Origin: Saccharopolyspora aridisoli
GTDB lineage: Bacteria > Actinomycetota > Actinomycetes > Mycobacteriales > Pseudonocardiaceae
Assembly (NCBI RefSeq): GCF_004348445.1
Contig: NZ_SMKV01000016.1
Coordinates: forward strand, 85,209-149,208
Direction: 5' to 3'
DNA length: 64,000 nucleotides
A model generated the notes under the pieces. The model did no database searches, had not been told where the DNA came from, and saw only the letters and a program-made list of their open reading frames with translations. Below are positions 16,828 through 25,701 of this stretch, piece after piece. Made by a program: the position numbers and the translations under genes. Position 1 is the first letter of the stretch. Each line of letters opens with the position of its first letter.

Positions 16828-17729
16828 TGCCCGCCGGGCTGTCTCGTCTGGACGTGCTCGAATCCGAAGCTGTGCACCTCATCCGCGAGGTGGTCGCCGA
16901 ACGCGACCGCCCTGCGCTGCTGTTCTCCGGCGGCAAGGACTCCGCAGTGCTGCTCAAGCTCGCGGAGAAGGCTTTCGCCCCGGCGCCGATCCCGTTCCCC
17001 GTGCTGCACGTCGACACCGGTCACAACTTCGAAGAGGTCCTCGACTTCCGGGACCGCCGCGCCGCCGAACTCGGCGTGCGGCTGGTGGTGGCCTCGGTGC
17101 AGGAGTCCATCGACGCCGGCCGCACCACCGAGCCCGAGGGGCTGACCAGCCGCAACCGGCTGCAGACGGCCTCTCTGCTGGAGGCCATCGCCGAGCACGG
17201 CTTCGATGCTCTGTTCGGCGGCGCCAGGCGGGACGAGGAACGCGCTCGCGCCAAGGAGCGCATGCTGTCCTTCCGTGACACCTTCGGCCAGTGGGATCCG
17301 CGCAACCAGCGCCCCGAGCTGTGGAACCTCTACAACGGGCTGATCCACCCCGGTGAGAACGTGCGCGCCTTCCCGCTGTCGAATTGGACGGAGCGCGACG
17401 TCTGGACCTACATCGACCAAGAGGGCGTCGAGCTTCCGCCGCTGTACTTCGCCCACAACCGCAAGGTCTTCGCGCGCGACGGGATGCTGTTGGCCGACAA
17501 CCCGTTCCTGCCGCGCGACGCCGACGAGCAGCTGGTCGAGCGGTCCGTGCGGTTCCGCACCGTCGGCGACATGACCTGCACCGGTGCTGTGGAGTCGACG
17601 GCGGCCACGGTGTCCGAAGTGATCGCCGAGATCGCCGCGACCAGGATTTCCGAGCGCGGCCAGACCCGCGCCGACGACCGCACCAGCGCGGCGGCGATGG
17701 AGGACCGCAAACGGGAGGGGTACTTCTGA
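16827..17729 (+). CDS. cysD: Sulfate adenylyltransferase subunit 2
   Basis: A 300-residue ATP pyrophosphatase-type subunit. It forms adenylylsulfate (APS) from ATP and sulfate with CysN. The PP-loop LLFSGGKDSAVLL is near residues 29-41; DTGHNFEEVLDFRD, FGGARRDEERARAKER, NWTERDVWTYI and the C-terminal MEDRKREGYF are all as expected. ATG 16827 overlaps the upstream stop by one base, and its own stop overlaps cysN ATG. Full length with no defects. Confidence 0.95.
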   Translation: MPAGLSRLDVLESEAVHLIREVVAERDRPALLFSGGKDSAVLLKLAEKAFAPAPIPFPVLHVDTGHNFEEVLDFRDRRAAELGVRLVVASVQESIDAGRTTEPEGLTSRNRLQTASLLEAIAEHGFDALFGGARRDEERARAKERMLSFRDTFGQWDPRNQRPELWNLYNGLIHPGENVRAFPLSNWTERDVWTYIDQEGVELPPLYFAHNRKVFARDGMLLADNPFLPRDADEQLVERSVRFRTVGDMTCTGAVESTAATVSEVIAEIAATRISERGQTRADDRTSAAAMEDRKREGYF

Positions 17730-18997
17730 TGACCACCACCGAACCGGTCTTCGCCCCGGCCGACAGCCTGCTGCGCTTCGCCACCGCGGGCGCCGTCGAC
17801 GACGGCAAGTCGACCCTGATCGGGCGGCTGCTGCACGATTCCAAGTCGCTGCTGGCCGACCAGCTCGAGCAGCTGGAGGTGGCCAGCAAGGAGCGCGGGG
17901 ACGAGCAGCTCGACCTGGCGATGCTCACCGACGGGCTGCGCGCCGAGCGCGAGCAGGGCATCACCATCGACGTCGCGCACCGCTACTTCGAGACCGCGCG
18001 TCGGGCGTTCATCATCGCCGACACGCCCGGTCACGCCCAGTACACCCGCAACATGGTCACCGGTGCCTCCACCGCGGACCTGGCGATCGTGCTCGTCGAC
18101 GCCCGCAACGGGCTCACCGAGCAGAGCCGCAGGCATGCGGTGCTGGCGGGCCTGCTGCGAGTGCCGCAGCTGGTGCTGGCGGTGAACAAGATGGACCTGG
18201 TCGGCTACGACGAGTCCGTCTTCCGCGCCATCGTGCGGGAGTTCGCGACGCTCACCGAGCGGCTGGACCTGCGCGAGGTCACCGCCATCCCGATCTCGGC
18301 GCTGCGCGGCGACAACGTCGTGGACCGCTCCGCGGCGATGCCGTGGTACGACGGTCCGTCGCTGCTGGAGCACCTGGAGCAGGTCGAGGTCGTCGACGAG
18401 ACGGGCCTCTTCCGGCTGCCGGTGCAGTACGCCATCCGCGCGCAGGAGCAGGACTACCGGGGTTGCGCGGGACAGATCGCGGGCGGATCGATCGCGCCGG
18501 GCGAGCAGGTGCTGCACCTGCCCTCCGGGATGCGCAGCCGCGTGGTCGCCGTCGACACCGCCGACGGGGAGCTGGAGCGCGGTCGGGCGCCGCAGTCGGT
18601 CGCGTTGCGGTTGGCCGAGGACATCGACGTCGGACGCGGGGACGTGCTCTGCTCGGTCGACCAGCCCTCGGCCGCGGCCGAGGAGCTGACGGCGTCGGTG
18701 TGCTGGATGTCGCCGAAGGCCCCGCTCGCCCCGGGCACCCGGTTGCTGCTCAAGCACACCACCCGCGTCGTCAAGGCGATCGTCACCGAGGTCCGCGAAC
18801 GGCTCGACGTCACCACCTTGGAGCGCCGCCCGGCCGATTCGCTGGTGCTCAACGACATCGGCGAGATCACCGTGCGCCTCGCGCAACCGGTGTTCTGCGA
18901 TCCCTACGAGCGCAACAGGTTCACCGGGGGAGCGGTGCTCATCGACGAGTCCAACCATGCGACGGTCGGTGCTGTCCTGATCACCGAAGCGCGCTGA
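17729..18997 (+). CDS. cysN: Sulfate adenylyltransferase subunit 1 (GTPase)
   Basis: A 422-residue translation-factor-like GTPase that drives APS synthesis by GTP hydrolysis together with CysD. Motifs: AGAVDDGKSTLIGRLL (P-loop, residues 18-33), EREQGITIDVAHRYF (switch I), DTPGHAQYTRNM (switch II), VNKMDLVGY and SALRGDN for guanine. The C terminus ends shortly after ANHATVGAVL-type sequence, so no APS kinase domain is fused here; that role is filled by the separate CysC fusion at the head of the operon. Confidence 0.95.
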   Translation: MTTTEPVFAPADSLLRFATAGAVDDGKSTLIGRLLHDSKSLLADQLEQLEVASKERGDEQLDLAMLTDGLRAEREQGITIDVAHRYFETARRAFIIADTPGHAQYTRNMVTGASTADLAIVLVDARNGLTEQSRRHAVLAGLLRVPQLVLAVNKMDLVGYDESVFRAIVREFATLTERLDLREVTAIPISALRGDNVVDRSAAMPWYDGPSLLEHLEQVEVVDETGLFRLPVQYAIRAQEQDYRGCAGQIAGGSIAPGEQVLHLPSGMRSRVVAVDTADGELERGRAPQSVALRLAEDIDVGRGDVLCSVDQPSAAAEELTASVCWMSPKAPLAPGTRLLLKHTTRVVKAIVTEVRERLDVTTLERRPADSLVLNDIGEITVRLAQPVFCDPYERNRFTGGAVLIDESNHATVGAVLITEAR

Positions 18998-19029
18998 AAG
19001 ACCCTGAACGGCACGACGGAGGAGCGAGA

Positions 19030-19686
19030 ATGGTCAAGATCATCGGAGCCGGCTTCGGCCGGACCGGAACCGCGTCGATGAAGGCGGCGCTGGAACACCT
19101 CGGCTTCGCGCCGTGCTACCACATGTTCGAGGTCATCGCGCAACCCGAACGCGCGAAGGACTGGGACCGCGCGCTGGACGGGGAGGTCGACGACTGGGAC
19201 ACCGTGCTCGGCGGTTTCGAGTCCACCGTGGACTGGCCGGGCTGCACGTTCTGGCGCGAACTCATGGACTTCTACCCGGACGCGAAGGTGCTGCTCACCG
19301 TCCGCGACCCGGAGCGCTGGTACGACAGCGTTTTCAACACGATCTACCAGTTCGTGCAGGAGCCCCCGACCGACGACGACTTCAGCACCAAGATGCGGCC
19401 GACCGTGGAGCGGATGATCTGGAACGGCACCTTCGACGGCCGCTTCGACGACCGCGAGCATGCCATCAAGGTCTTCGAGGCCCACAACGCCGCCGTGCGG
19501 GAGGCCGTTCCGGCCGACCGGCTGCTGGTCTACGAGGTCGGCGAGGGCTGGGACCGGCTGTGCGAGTTCCTCGACGTCCCGGTGCCCGAGGAGGCGTTCC
19601 CGCACGTCAACGACTCCGGTTCGATCCGCGATCTCGTGGACAAGACCCAGCGCGAGGGCAAGTTCACCTCACCGTTCGAATCTTGA
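19030..19686 (+). CDS. PAPS-dependent sulfotransferase family protein
   Basis: A 218-residue cytoplasmic sulfotransferase. The 5'-phosphosulfate loop GFGRTGTASMKAALEHLG is at residues 8-25, and the 3'-phosphate-binding segment DFYPDAKVLLTVRDPERWYDS is at about residues 81-101. DRLLVYEVGEGWDRLCEFLDVPVPEEAFPHVN is the usual C-terminal part. It would move sulfate from PAPS to a hydroxyl or amine acceptor. ATG 19030 follows GGAGCGAG, 32 bases after cysN, so it is probably the last gene of that operon. The acceptor is unknown. Confidence 0.85.
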   Translation: MVKIIGAGFGRTGTASMKAALEHLGFAPCYHMFEVIAQPERAKDWDRALDGEVDDWDTVLGGFESTVDWPGCTFWRELMDFYPDAKVLLTVRDPERWYDSVFNTIYQFVQEPPTDDDFSTKMRPTVERMIWNGTFDGRFDDREHAIKVFEAHNAAVREAVPADRLLVYEVGEGWDRLCEFLDVPVPEEAFPHVNDSGSIRDLVDKTQREGKFTSPFES

Positions 19687-19736
19687 TCGAGGCTGCTTGA
19701 GGAGTTCCCTTTGCTTTGCGGTGCGGGTAGCGGAAC

Positions 19737-19816
19737 CTGAGCGGCTTCGTGGACTCCGTGCGCCACTCCTGATGTGTGCCACGGCCTCGCGGCGTACTCG
19801 CCACGAAGCCGCTCAG
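19737..19816. repeat. Perfect 16-base inverted repeat with 48-base loop
   Basis: CTGAGCGGCTTCGTGG (19737-19752) and its exact complement CCACGAAGCCGCTCAG (19801-19816) flank a loop. The unit sits between the sulfotransferase stop and the arylsulfotransferase-family gene. It may act as a terminator or be a copy of a dispersed intergenic repeat; copies elsewhere cannot be seen from this window. Confidence 0.5.
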
Positions 19817-19905
19817 AACCCGCGGCGGTGCGGGCTGAGTCCCGCGCCTGGAACGGCGGCTTCGCCGCACTCATGAACAGTGTCGAGCCTCTTCGAGGAG
19901 ATCCA

Positions 19906-21402
19906 ATGTCCGCCAACGAGTTGGACCGCAGGACGGTGCTGCGGATGCTCGCCGCAGCACCGCTGGTTCCCGCGGCGTCATCGGGCACGGCACAGGCCGC
20001 GCCCCGGCCGTCCGCCGGTGTCCTGGGCGCTGACCTGGTCAGCCGTCCCGACCTGCACCCGCCGCTGATGGAGATCGTCACCCCGGCCGCGGGCACCGAG
20101 CCGGGGCACGTGCTGCTCACGCCCACCGGTGCGAGCACGATGGACGTCAACGCGCCCGCGCCGCGCGCGCCCATCCAGCCGGGTTCGATGCTCATGGACG
20201 ACACCGGGCAGGCCGTCTGGTTCGGTCCGGCGACCGAGGGTGTGAACTTCGACCTGAAGGTCCAGCAATACCGGGGAGAACCGGTGCTGACGTTCTGGGA
20301 GGGCGAGGTCGTGGTGCCGCCCGGATTCGGCCACGGCAAGTTCGTGGTCCTGGACGAGACCTACACCCGCATCGCCGAGGTCTCCCCGGTCAACGGGCTG
20401 ACCGGTGACCTGCACGAGTTCATCATCACGCCGCAGGGCACGGCCCTGCTCCTCGCCTACCGCGAGGTGCGGGTGGACACGACTTCCGTTGGCGGGCAGC
20501 CGAACTCGAAGGTCCTCGAGAACGTCGTGCAGGAGATCGACATCGCCTCCGGTGAGCTGGTCTTCGAGTGGAACAGCCTGGAGCACGTCGGCCTGGACGA
20601 GTCGTTCTACCCGGTCCCCGAGGACCCGGAGGCGTTCCACGACTACATCCACCTCAACGCGATCTGCGAGGACGGCGACGCGCTGCTGATCTCGGCCCGC
20701 TGCACGCACGCCGTCTACCGCATCGACCGCCGCAGCGGCGATGTGAAGTGGCGTCTGTGCGGGCGCAAGAGCGACTTCGCCATGGGTGACGACGCGGCCT
20801 TCGCCTGGCAGCACGACGTCCGCCGGCACGCGGACGGCTCGATCAGCCTGTTCGACAACGCCGACGCGGCGGGGCGCGGCAAATCGCGCGGCATGACGCT
20901 CAACGTCAACGAGTCGGCCAGGACGGCGACGCTGCTGCGCAGCGCGGAGAGCCCGGAAGGGCTGCTGGCGCCCAACCAGGGCAACGCCCAGATGCTACCC
21001 AACGGTCACATGTTCGTGGGTTGGGGCGGCAAGCCCTACTTCAGCGAGTTCGGCCCGAACAACGAGGTGCTGTTCCACGGCCGCTTCGCGGAGTCGATGG
21101 GTTCCTACCGCGCCTACCGCGCTCAGTGGGTCGGCAAGCCCACCGACGCCCCGGCGGTCGCCGGGACGCCGGGCGACGGAGTGACCAGCGTCTACGCCAG
21201 CTGGAACGGCGCCACCGAGGTGACCAGCTGGCGAGTCCTCGCGGGTCCGGACGAGCAGAACCTCACGCCGGTCCTGGACGTCCCGAAGGCGGGCTTCGAA
21301 ACCAAGATCGACATCCAGGGCTCCCACGCCTTCGCAGCGGTGGAAGCTCTCGACACCTCCGGCGCGGTGCTCGGCAAGTCGCCCGCGGTCCAGGTCGCAT
21401 GA
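19906..21402 (+). CDS. Exported arylsulfotransferase (ASST) family protein
   Basis: A 498-residue beta-propeller protein of the arylsulfotransferase family. Residues 1-32 form a twin-arginine signal (LDRRTVLRMLAAAPLVPAAS, then AQA cleavage), so it acts outside the membrane. Family signatures include LHEFIITPQGTALL, VQEIDIASGELVFEW, FHDYIHLNAI and AFAWQHDVRRHADGSISLFDN, where the His may form the sulfohistidine intermediate known from bacterial ASST. Known enzymes use phenolic sulfate donors, not PAPS. ATG 19906 has CGAGGAG upstream. The C-terminal 90 residues look like a fibronectin-type domain. Confidence 0.8.
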   Translation: MSANELDRRTVLRMLAAAPLVPAASSGTAQAAPRPSAGVLGADLVSRPDLHPPLMEIVTPAAGTEPGHVLLTPTGASTMDVNAPAPRAPIQPGSMLMDDTGQAVWFGPATEGVNFDLKVQQYRGEPVLTFWEGEVVVPPGFGHGKFVVLDETYTRIAEVSPVNGLTGDLHEFIITPQGTALLLAYREVRVDTTSVGGQPNSKVLENVVQEIDIASGELVFEWNSLEHVGLDESFYPVPEDPEAFHDYIHLNAICEDGDALLISARCTHAVYRIDRRSGDVKWRLCGRKSDFAMGDDAAFAWQHDVRRHADGSISLFDNADAAGRGKSRGMTLNVNESARTATLLRSAESPEGLLAPNQGNAQMLPNGHMFVGWGGKPYFSEFGPNNEVLFHGRFAESMGSYRAYRAQWVGKPTDAPAVAGTPGDGVTSVYASWNGATEVTSWRVLAGPDEQNLTPVLDVPKAGFETKIDIQGSHAFAAVEALDTSGAVLGKSPAVQVA

Positions 21403-21439
21403 ACCTCCGGCGGGTCCGCAACCAGGAGCCCGCCGGAGA

Positions 21440-22000
21440 TCCCACCTCGGGGCGAACTCGCTGACCGGGCGATCGCCCCAGCGCGCCTGTTCGACCACGT
21501 CGAACCAGGTGCGGCCGCGCCGACGTCCGGGTGCAGGTCCACGACGTGCGTCGAAGAGCCCAACGGCACGGCCTCTGGGCGCTGCCGCTCCTGCTCGGCG
21601 ATCAGGCCGGGCAGGCGTAGCCGTCGTCCGCGCGCGGGTGGTGCTCGTGGAAGTCGGCGATGAGCGCTTTCCGGGAACTCGTCCCGCTGGTCGCCAGCGA
21701 TGTCGGTGGCCACGTCGACGTGCGGGAGCACCACCTCCGGTTGCTTGCGATCGGCGATGCCGGAGGAGGTGTGCGGCGCGATCGCGTCCGACAGGACGTC
21801 GAGCTCGTACTCGGGCACTCCGGCCTCGCGCGCGAACTCCACGTCCGGATCGGCGCCGTGGACCTCGAACCGCTCGGGACTGCTCGTCGCATCTGCCCCC
21901 GAGGTCGTGCAGGCGTTGCACAGAACAGCAGCTCGTCGTCGGGTTCGCTCACGGCTCTTGCTGGGCCGCCAGCTCGCGACCGCAGACGTAGCTCCTGGTG
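21440..22000 (-). pseudogene. Frameshifted remnant of an unknown gene
   Basis: Minus-strand fragments with coding-type third positions lie in order but in different frames: RFEVHGADPDVEFAREAG and PEYELDVLSDAIAPH (about 21720-21890), ALIADFHEHHPRADDGYACP (about 21605-21665), LGSSTHVVDLHPDV, and GRTWFDVVEQARWGDRPVSE near the end (about 21450-21520). They read as one protein of about 180 residues broken by at least two frameshifts. I do not recognise the family. Confidence 0.4.
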
Positions 22001-22047
22001 CAGTGGTGGTGCACGAAGTGCGGGACGCGGAATCGTTGACCGAAACG

Positions 22048-22240
22048 GCCTGGCGCCGCTCAGATGGCTGCCGGACGCCAGGACCGAGCTGGCCGAGGAC
22101 CTCCTCGAGACCACCGACCTCCCCGTGGAGCAGGTCGCCAGGAAGTCCGGCCTCCCCACGGCGGTCACCTTCCGCCACCACTCCACCCGAACAGCAGTAA
22201 TCCCGCCGCACCACTACCGGCGCTGCCTGACGGGTCGTTC
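22048..22240 (+). pseudogene. C-terminal remnant of a GlxA/AraC-type regulator
   Basis: The reading frame encodes LAPLRWLPDARTELAEDLLE then TTDLPVEQVARKSGLPTAVT and FRHHSTRTAVIPPHHYRR. This is the DNA-binding AraC double helix-turn-helix end as found in GlxA-type activators (usual form TPLRWLxxxRLxxAxxLLE...FRRHFxRxxGxxPxxYRR). The rest of the roughly 320-residue protein is missing and no start or ribosome site is present, so this is a relic. Confidence 0.6.
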
Positions 22241-22402
22241 CCCGGCCGTCGGCCGCCTCGCTCGGATCGTCGTGACCGATCCCACGCGCACCCACCACGA
22301 GCAGCGGCGGGACCCGGAGCTCGCTGGTCGTTGAGGTCCTCGGAGCAGCTCTCCGCTCCAGTGAGGAGGTTAGGATGCTTTAGACTCGAAGGAGTGCTGA
22401 TC

Positions 22403-23878
22403 GTGACCAGGCGCGGACAGGACGCGAGTGGACGCGATGCGGCGGCTCCACAGGCCGACGACGAGCGGGAGGTCCGCCGCCTGTGCCGGCGGGCGCTCGG
22501 GGTGACCACGCTCGGGTTGATGCTGGTGCTGGTCAACGCCACTTCGGTGAACCTGGCGCTGCCCGCGCTGTCGGCGTCCTTCCGGGTTCCCGCTGCCACC
22601 GCCGACTGGTTCCTGGTGGCGTTCATGCTCAGCAACACCGCGTCGATCCTGGTGTTCAGCCGGATCTCCGACATGCTCGGGCGGCGGACGATCTACCTCG
22701 CCGGTCTCGTGTGCTTCACCGTGATCAGCCTGCTGTGCGCGCTCGCGCCCAACGCCACCGTGCTCATCCTGCTGCGGGTGCTGCAGGGCATCGCTGCGGC
22801 CACCACCGTCACCAACACGACCGCGATCCTCACCGACGTCTTCCCGCCGGACCGCCTCGTGCGCGGCCTGAGCCTGAACATCACCGCCGCGTCGATCGCG
22901 CAGATGATCGGGCCCGCGTTGGGCGGGCTGCTGGTGACCTTCGCCGACTGGCACGCGTTGTTCCTGGTCAACGTGCCCATCGGAATCCTCGCCGTGGTGC
23001 TGGGTGCGAGGCTTCTGCCGAAGATCCCGCGCGGACGCGGACCGCGGGAGCGCTTCGACGTCGCCGGAGCGGTGCTCTCCAGCACGGGCTTGGCCGTGCT
23101 GCTGTTCGGCATCAACCGCATCGGGCCGTGGGGCGTGACCGATTTCCGGGTACCGGCTGCGATCCTGCTGGGCGTCGCGCTGCTGACGGCGTTCGTGCTG
23201 GTCGAGCTGCGGATCTCGGCTCCGCTGCTGGACTTCCAGCTGGTGCGCCGACCCGGACGCGGCCAGGCGTACGGGGCCGCTTTCTTCAACTCCTTCTGCC
23301 GCGCGGGAGTCGTGGTCCTGGTGGGCCTGCACCAGCAGATGGTCGAGCACCGCTCCGCGCTGGAGGCCGGCTTCGTGGTGATGCCGTTGGCGCTGCTGAT
23401 GATGCTGTGCGCGCCGCTGAGCGGACGGCTGTCGTCGCGCTGGTCGGCGCGGACCCTGTCCAGCCTCGGCGCGCTGCTGGTCGTGCTCGGCACCGCCGGA
23501 CTGGCCAGTCAGCTGGCGACACCCGGTGCGCCGCTGGTGCTGATGGCGCTGTGGCTGGGGCTCATCGGAGGCGGCACGGGGCTGTTCACCGCCCCCAACA
23601 CCGGCTCGATCATGGCCGGTGTGAGCAGCGACCGCCGGGCGGTGGCCAACGGGATCCGCTCGATGCTGTTCAACAGCGCCCAGGCCGCCGGAACCGCCGT
23701 CGCGCTGCTGCTCCTGACCACCTGGCTGGGCTCCTCCGGCGTGGCCTCCTACGCGGCGGACGCCGACGACCCGGCCGTGCGCACCGGTTTCGCCGTGGCC
23801 GTGGCCGCGATGGGTCTCGCCGCGCTGTCGGGATTCGTCCTGTCCCTGGCGCGCGGCGGCCCGTGGCGGGCGCGCTGA
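22403..23878 (+). CDS. MFS drug-exporter-type permease (DHA2, 14 helices)
   Basis: A 491-residue proton-driven exporter. Motif A is [13 protein letters not shown]; motif C is in the fifth helix, [23 protein letters not shown] is the typical helix-1 motif D region of the EmrB/QacA group. About 14 hydrophobic segments are visible. GTG 22403 was chosen because AAGGAG at 22389-22394 sits 8 bases upstream; GTG 22394 overlaps that site. It stands among broken genes and has no regulator beside it. The substrate is unknown. Confidence 0.85.
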   Translation: MTRRGQDASGRDAAAPQADDEREVRRLCRRALGVTTLGLMLVLVNATSVNLALPALSASFRVPAATADWFLVAFMLSNTASILVFSRISDMLGRRTIYLAGLVCFTVISLLCALAPNATVLILLRVLQGIAAATTVTNTTAILTDVFPPDRLVRGLSLNITAASIAQMIGPALGGLLVTFADWHALFLVNVPIGILAVVLGARLLPKIPRGRGPRERFDVAGAVLSSTGLAVLLFGINRIGPWGVTDFRVPAAILLGVALLTAFVLVELRISAPLLDFQLVRRPGRGQAYGAAFFNSFCRAGVVVLVGLHQQMVEHRSALEAGFVVMPLALLMMLCAPLSGRLSSRWSARTLSSLGALLVVLGTAGLASQLATPGAPLVLMALWLGLIGGGTGLFTAPNTGSIMAGVSSDRRAVANGIRSMLFNSAQAAGTAVALLLLTTWLGSSGVASYAADADDPAVRTGFAVAVAAMGLAALSGFVLSLARGGPWRAR

Positions 23879-23885
23879 TCACCCC

Positions 23886-24163
23886 GGGACGTGCGCTCCG
23901 ATGTGCGGCAGGTCGTGGGTGCCGACGGATGGCCGGGGGCGGTCGCCGAGTCACCGCACTCGCACCGCAGCGCGCCGGGGACGTCGCTGGTCAGGCGATC
24001 CGAGTGGACCGCACCAGCACGGCCTCGCTCGCCGAACCGAGGACCATCGCCAGGTGCGCGACCCCGTCGACCGGGTCGCGGAAGGCGATGCGGCGGAAGT
24101 CGCGCGTCCCGCCGCCACATGCGGTTCGGTGACGTCCACGTCGCGGATGGCGTCCTCGCGCAT
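23886..24163 (-). pseudogene. Broken GTP cyclohydrolase II (RibA-like)
   Basis: Reading on the minus strand from ATG 24163: [19 protein letters not shown], a frameshift, then [20 protein letters not shown] and [12 protein letters not shown], a second frameshift, then [20 protein letters not shown]. This is the GTP cyclohydrolase II signature (usual [23 protein letters not shown]). The first zinc Cys is Arg here, and the catalytic C-terminal two thirds are missing. It lies divergently from the PTPS-like gene at the edge of the pterin/riboflavin-like cluster. Confidence 0.7.
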
Positions 24164-24263
24164 GGCCGCTCGCTCGTGCGTCCGGCCTCTCGTCACCTCG
24201 TCCAGCTGTCTTTACGCTCGGTCGCAATCGCGACAGCAACCGGCAGACCACCGGAGGTCACCT

Positions 24264-24662
24264 TTGTTCACCGTCACGGTTCGCGATCACGTGATGATCG
24301 CCCACAGCTTCCGGGGCGAGGTCTTCGGTCCCGCGCAACGCCTGCACGGAGCGACGTTCGTGGTGGACGCGACGTTCACCCGCGAGGAGCTGGACGCCGA
24401 CAACATCGTCGTCGACATCGGACGCGCCACCGAACAGCTCGGCGAGGTGCTGGCCGGGCTGAACTACCGCAACCTCGACGAGGAACCGGAGTTCGCCGGG
24501 GTCAACACCTCGACGGAGTTCCTGGCGAAGGTCATCGCCGATCGCATCGCCGACCGCGTCCACGAGGGAGCCCTCGGCGAATCCGCGCGCGGGCTCAGCG
24601 GTCTGCGCGTCGCGCTGCACGAATCGCACGTGGCCTGGGCCGGCTACGAACGCGCGCTGTGA
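24264..24662 (+). CDS. 6-pyruvoyl-tetrahydropterin synthase/QueD-like protein
   Basis: A 132-residue T-fold protein. Recognisable are IAHSFRG (first His), [13 protein letters not shown] (normally C..LHGHxYxV), [26 protein letters not shown], the TSTEFLA segment that binds the substrate ring, and the closing LHESHVAW with the anchor Glu. One of three zinc histidines is Ala and the catalytic Cys is absent, so the chemistry probably differs from QueD/PTPS. TTG 24264 follows GGAGGT by five bases; an internal ATG is too far inside. Confidence 0.75.
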   Translation: MFTVTVRDHVMIAHSFRGEVFGPAQRLHGATFVVDATFTREELDADNIVVDIGRATEQLGEVLAGLNYRNLDEEPEFAGVNTSTEFLAKVIADRIADRVHEGALGESARGLSGLRVALHESHVAWAGYERAL

Positions 24663-25654
24663 GGGTCCACGTCGTCGTCCCCGCCGACGACCAGCCCAGC
24701 GGCGGCAACGTCTACGACCGCCACGCCACCGCGGGTCTGGCAGCGCTGGGCTTCGACGTGCGCGTGAGGGCGCTCGCGGGAACCTGGCCGCAGCCCGACG
24801 ACGACGCGCGCGACCGGTTGGCCGAGGTGCTCGCATCGGTGCCGGACGGGGGAGCGGTGCTGCTCGACGGGCTCGTGGCTTGCGGTGTTCCCGAGAGCAT
24901 CGGCGCCCACGCCGACCGGCTGCGCACGGCCGTCCTGGTGCACCTGCCGCTGGCCGAGGAAACCGGGCTGAACCCGGCGACCACCGCGCGGCTCGACAAC
25001 GCCGAGCGCACGACCCTGCGCGCGGCCGACCTCGTCATCGCCACGAGTCCGCAGGCCGCGCAGCGGCTCGCCCGCCACCACGGTCTCCACCGCGTGCGCA
25101 CCGCGGCTCCGGGCACCGAACCCGCAGCGCTCGTACCCGGAACCGACGGGGTGTCACGACTCCTGTGCGTCGCTTCGCTGACACCCCGCAAGGGCCACGA
25201 CGTGCTGGTCGAAGCCCTCGCGAACCTCCCGTTGACCTGCGACTTCGTCGGCCCGGCTCCCGATCCCGACCGCGTGCGGCGGCTGATCGAACACCACGAG
25301 GGGATCCGCTGGCGCGGCCCGTTGCACGGTGCGGAGCTCGCCGACGCCTACGCATCCGCCGACCTGCTCGTGCAGCCCTCCCTCGCAGAGACCTACGGCA
25401 TGGCCGTCACCGAGGCGCTGGCGCGGGGGATCCCGGTGATCGCCAGCGCCGTCCCGGACGCGCTCGGCGACGGCGGCCTGCTCCTGCAGCCCGGAGACAC
25501 CGCGGCCCTCACCGAAGCACTGCGGCGCTGGTCCGACGACCCGGACTTCCGGTCCCGGCTTCGCGCGTCGTCGCTGCGCCGCCGCGATCAGCTGCCGACC
25601 TGGGAGTCGACCGCACGACAGCTGGCCGCGGCGCTGACTAGCCTGGAAGCTTGA
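24659..25654 (+). CDS. GT4-type glycosyltransferase
   Basis: A 331-residue GT-B enzyme. The N-terminal domain starts [20 protein letters not shown] with the glycine-rich acceptor loop. The C-terminal nucleotide-sugar domain has [18 protein letters not shown], the [24 protein letters not shown] segment and the E-x7-E element [10 protein letters not shown] followed by GIPVIAS. GTG 24659 overlaps the PTPS-like stop by 4 bases, so the two are translationally coupled. Donor and acceptor are not known. Confidence 0.85.
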   Translation: MRVHVVVPADDQPSGGNVYDRHATAGLAALGFDVRVRALAGTWPQPDDDARDRLAEVLASVPDGGAVLLDGLVACGVPESIGAHADRLRTAVLVHLPLAEETGLNPATTARLDNAERTTLRAADLVIATSPQAAQRLARHHGLHRVRTAAPGTEPAALVPGTDGVSRLLCVASLTPRKGHDVLVEALANLPLTCDFVGPAPDPDRVRRLIEHHEGIRWRGPLHGAELADAYASADLLVQPSLAETYGMAVTEALARGIPVIASAVPDALGDGGLLLQPGDTAALTEALRRWSDDPDFRSRLRASSLRRRDQLPTWESTARQLAAALTSLEA

Positions 25655-25701
25655 CTGCTCCCCCTGCCTGGAGTCGGGGGTTCCCGCCGATTGGATCTTC
25701 G

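Noticed and set aside
19664..19870. 68-codon minus-strand frame across the inverted repeat
   Set aside because: It is mostly basic low-complexity sequence determined by the repeat arms, with no ribosome site.
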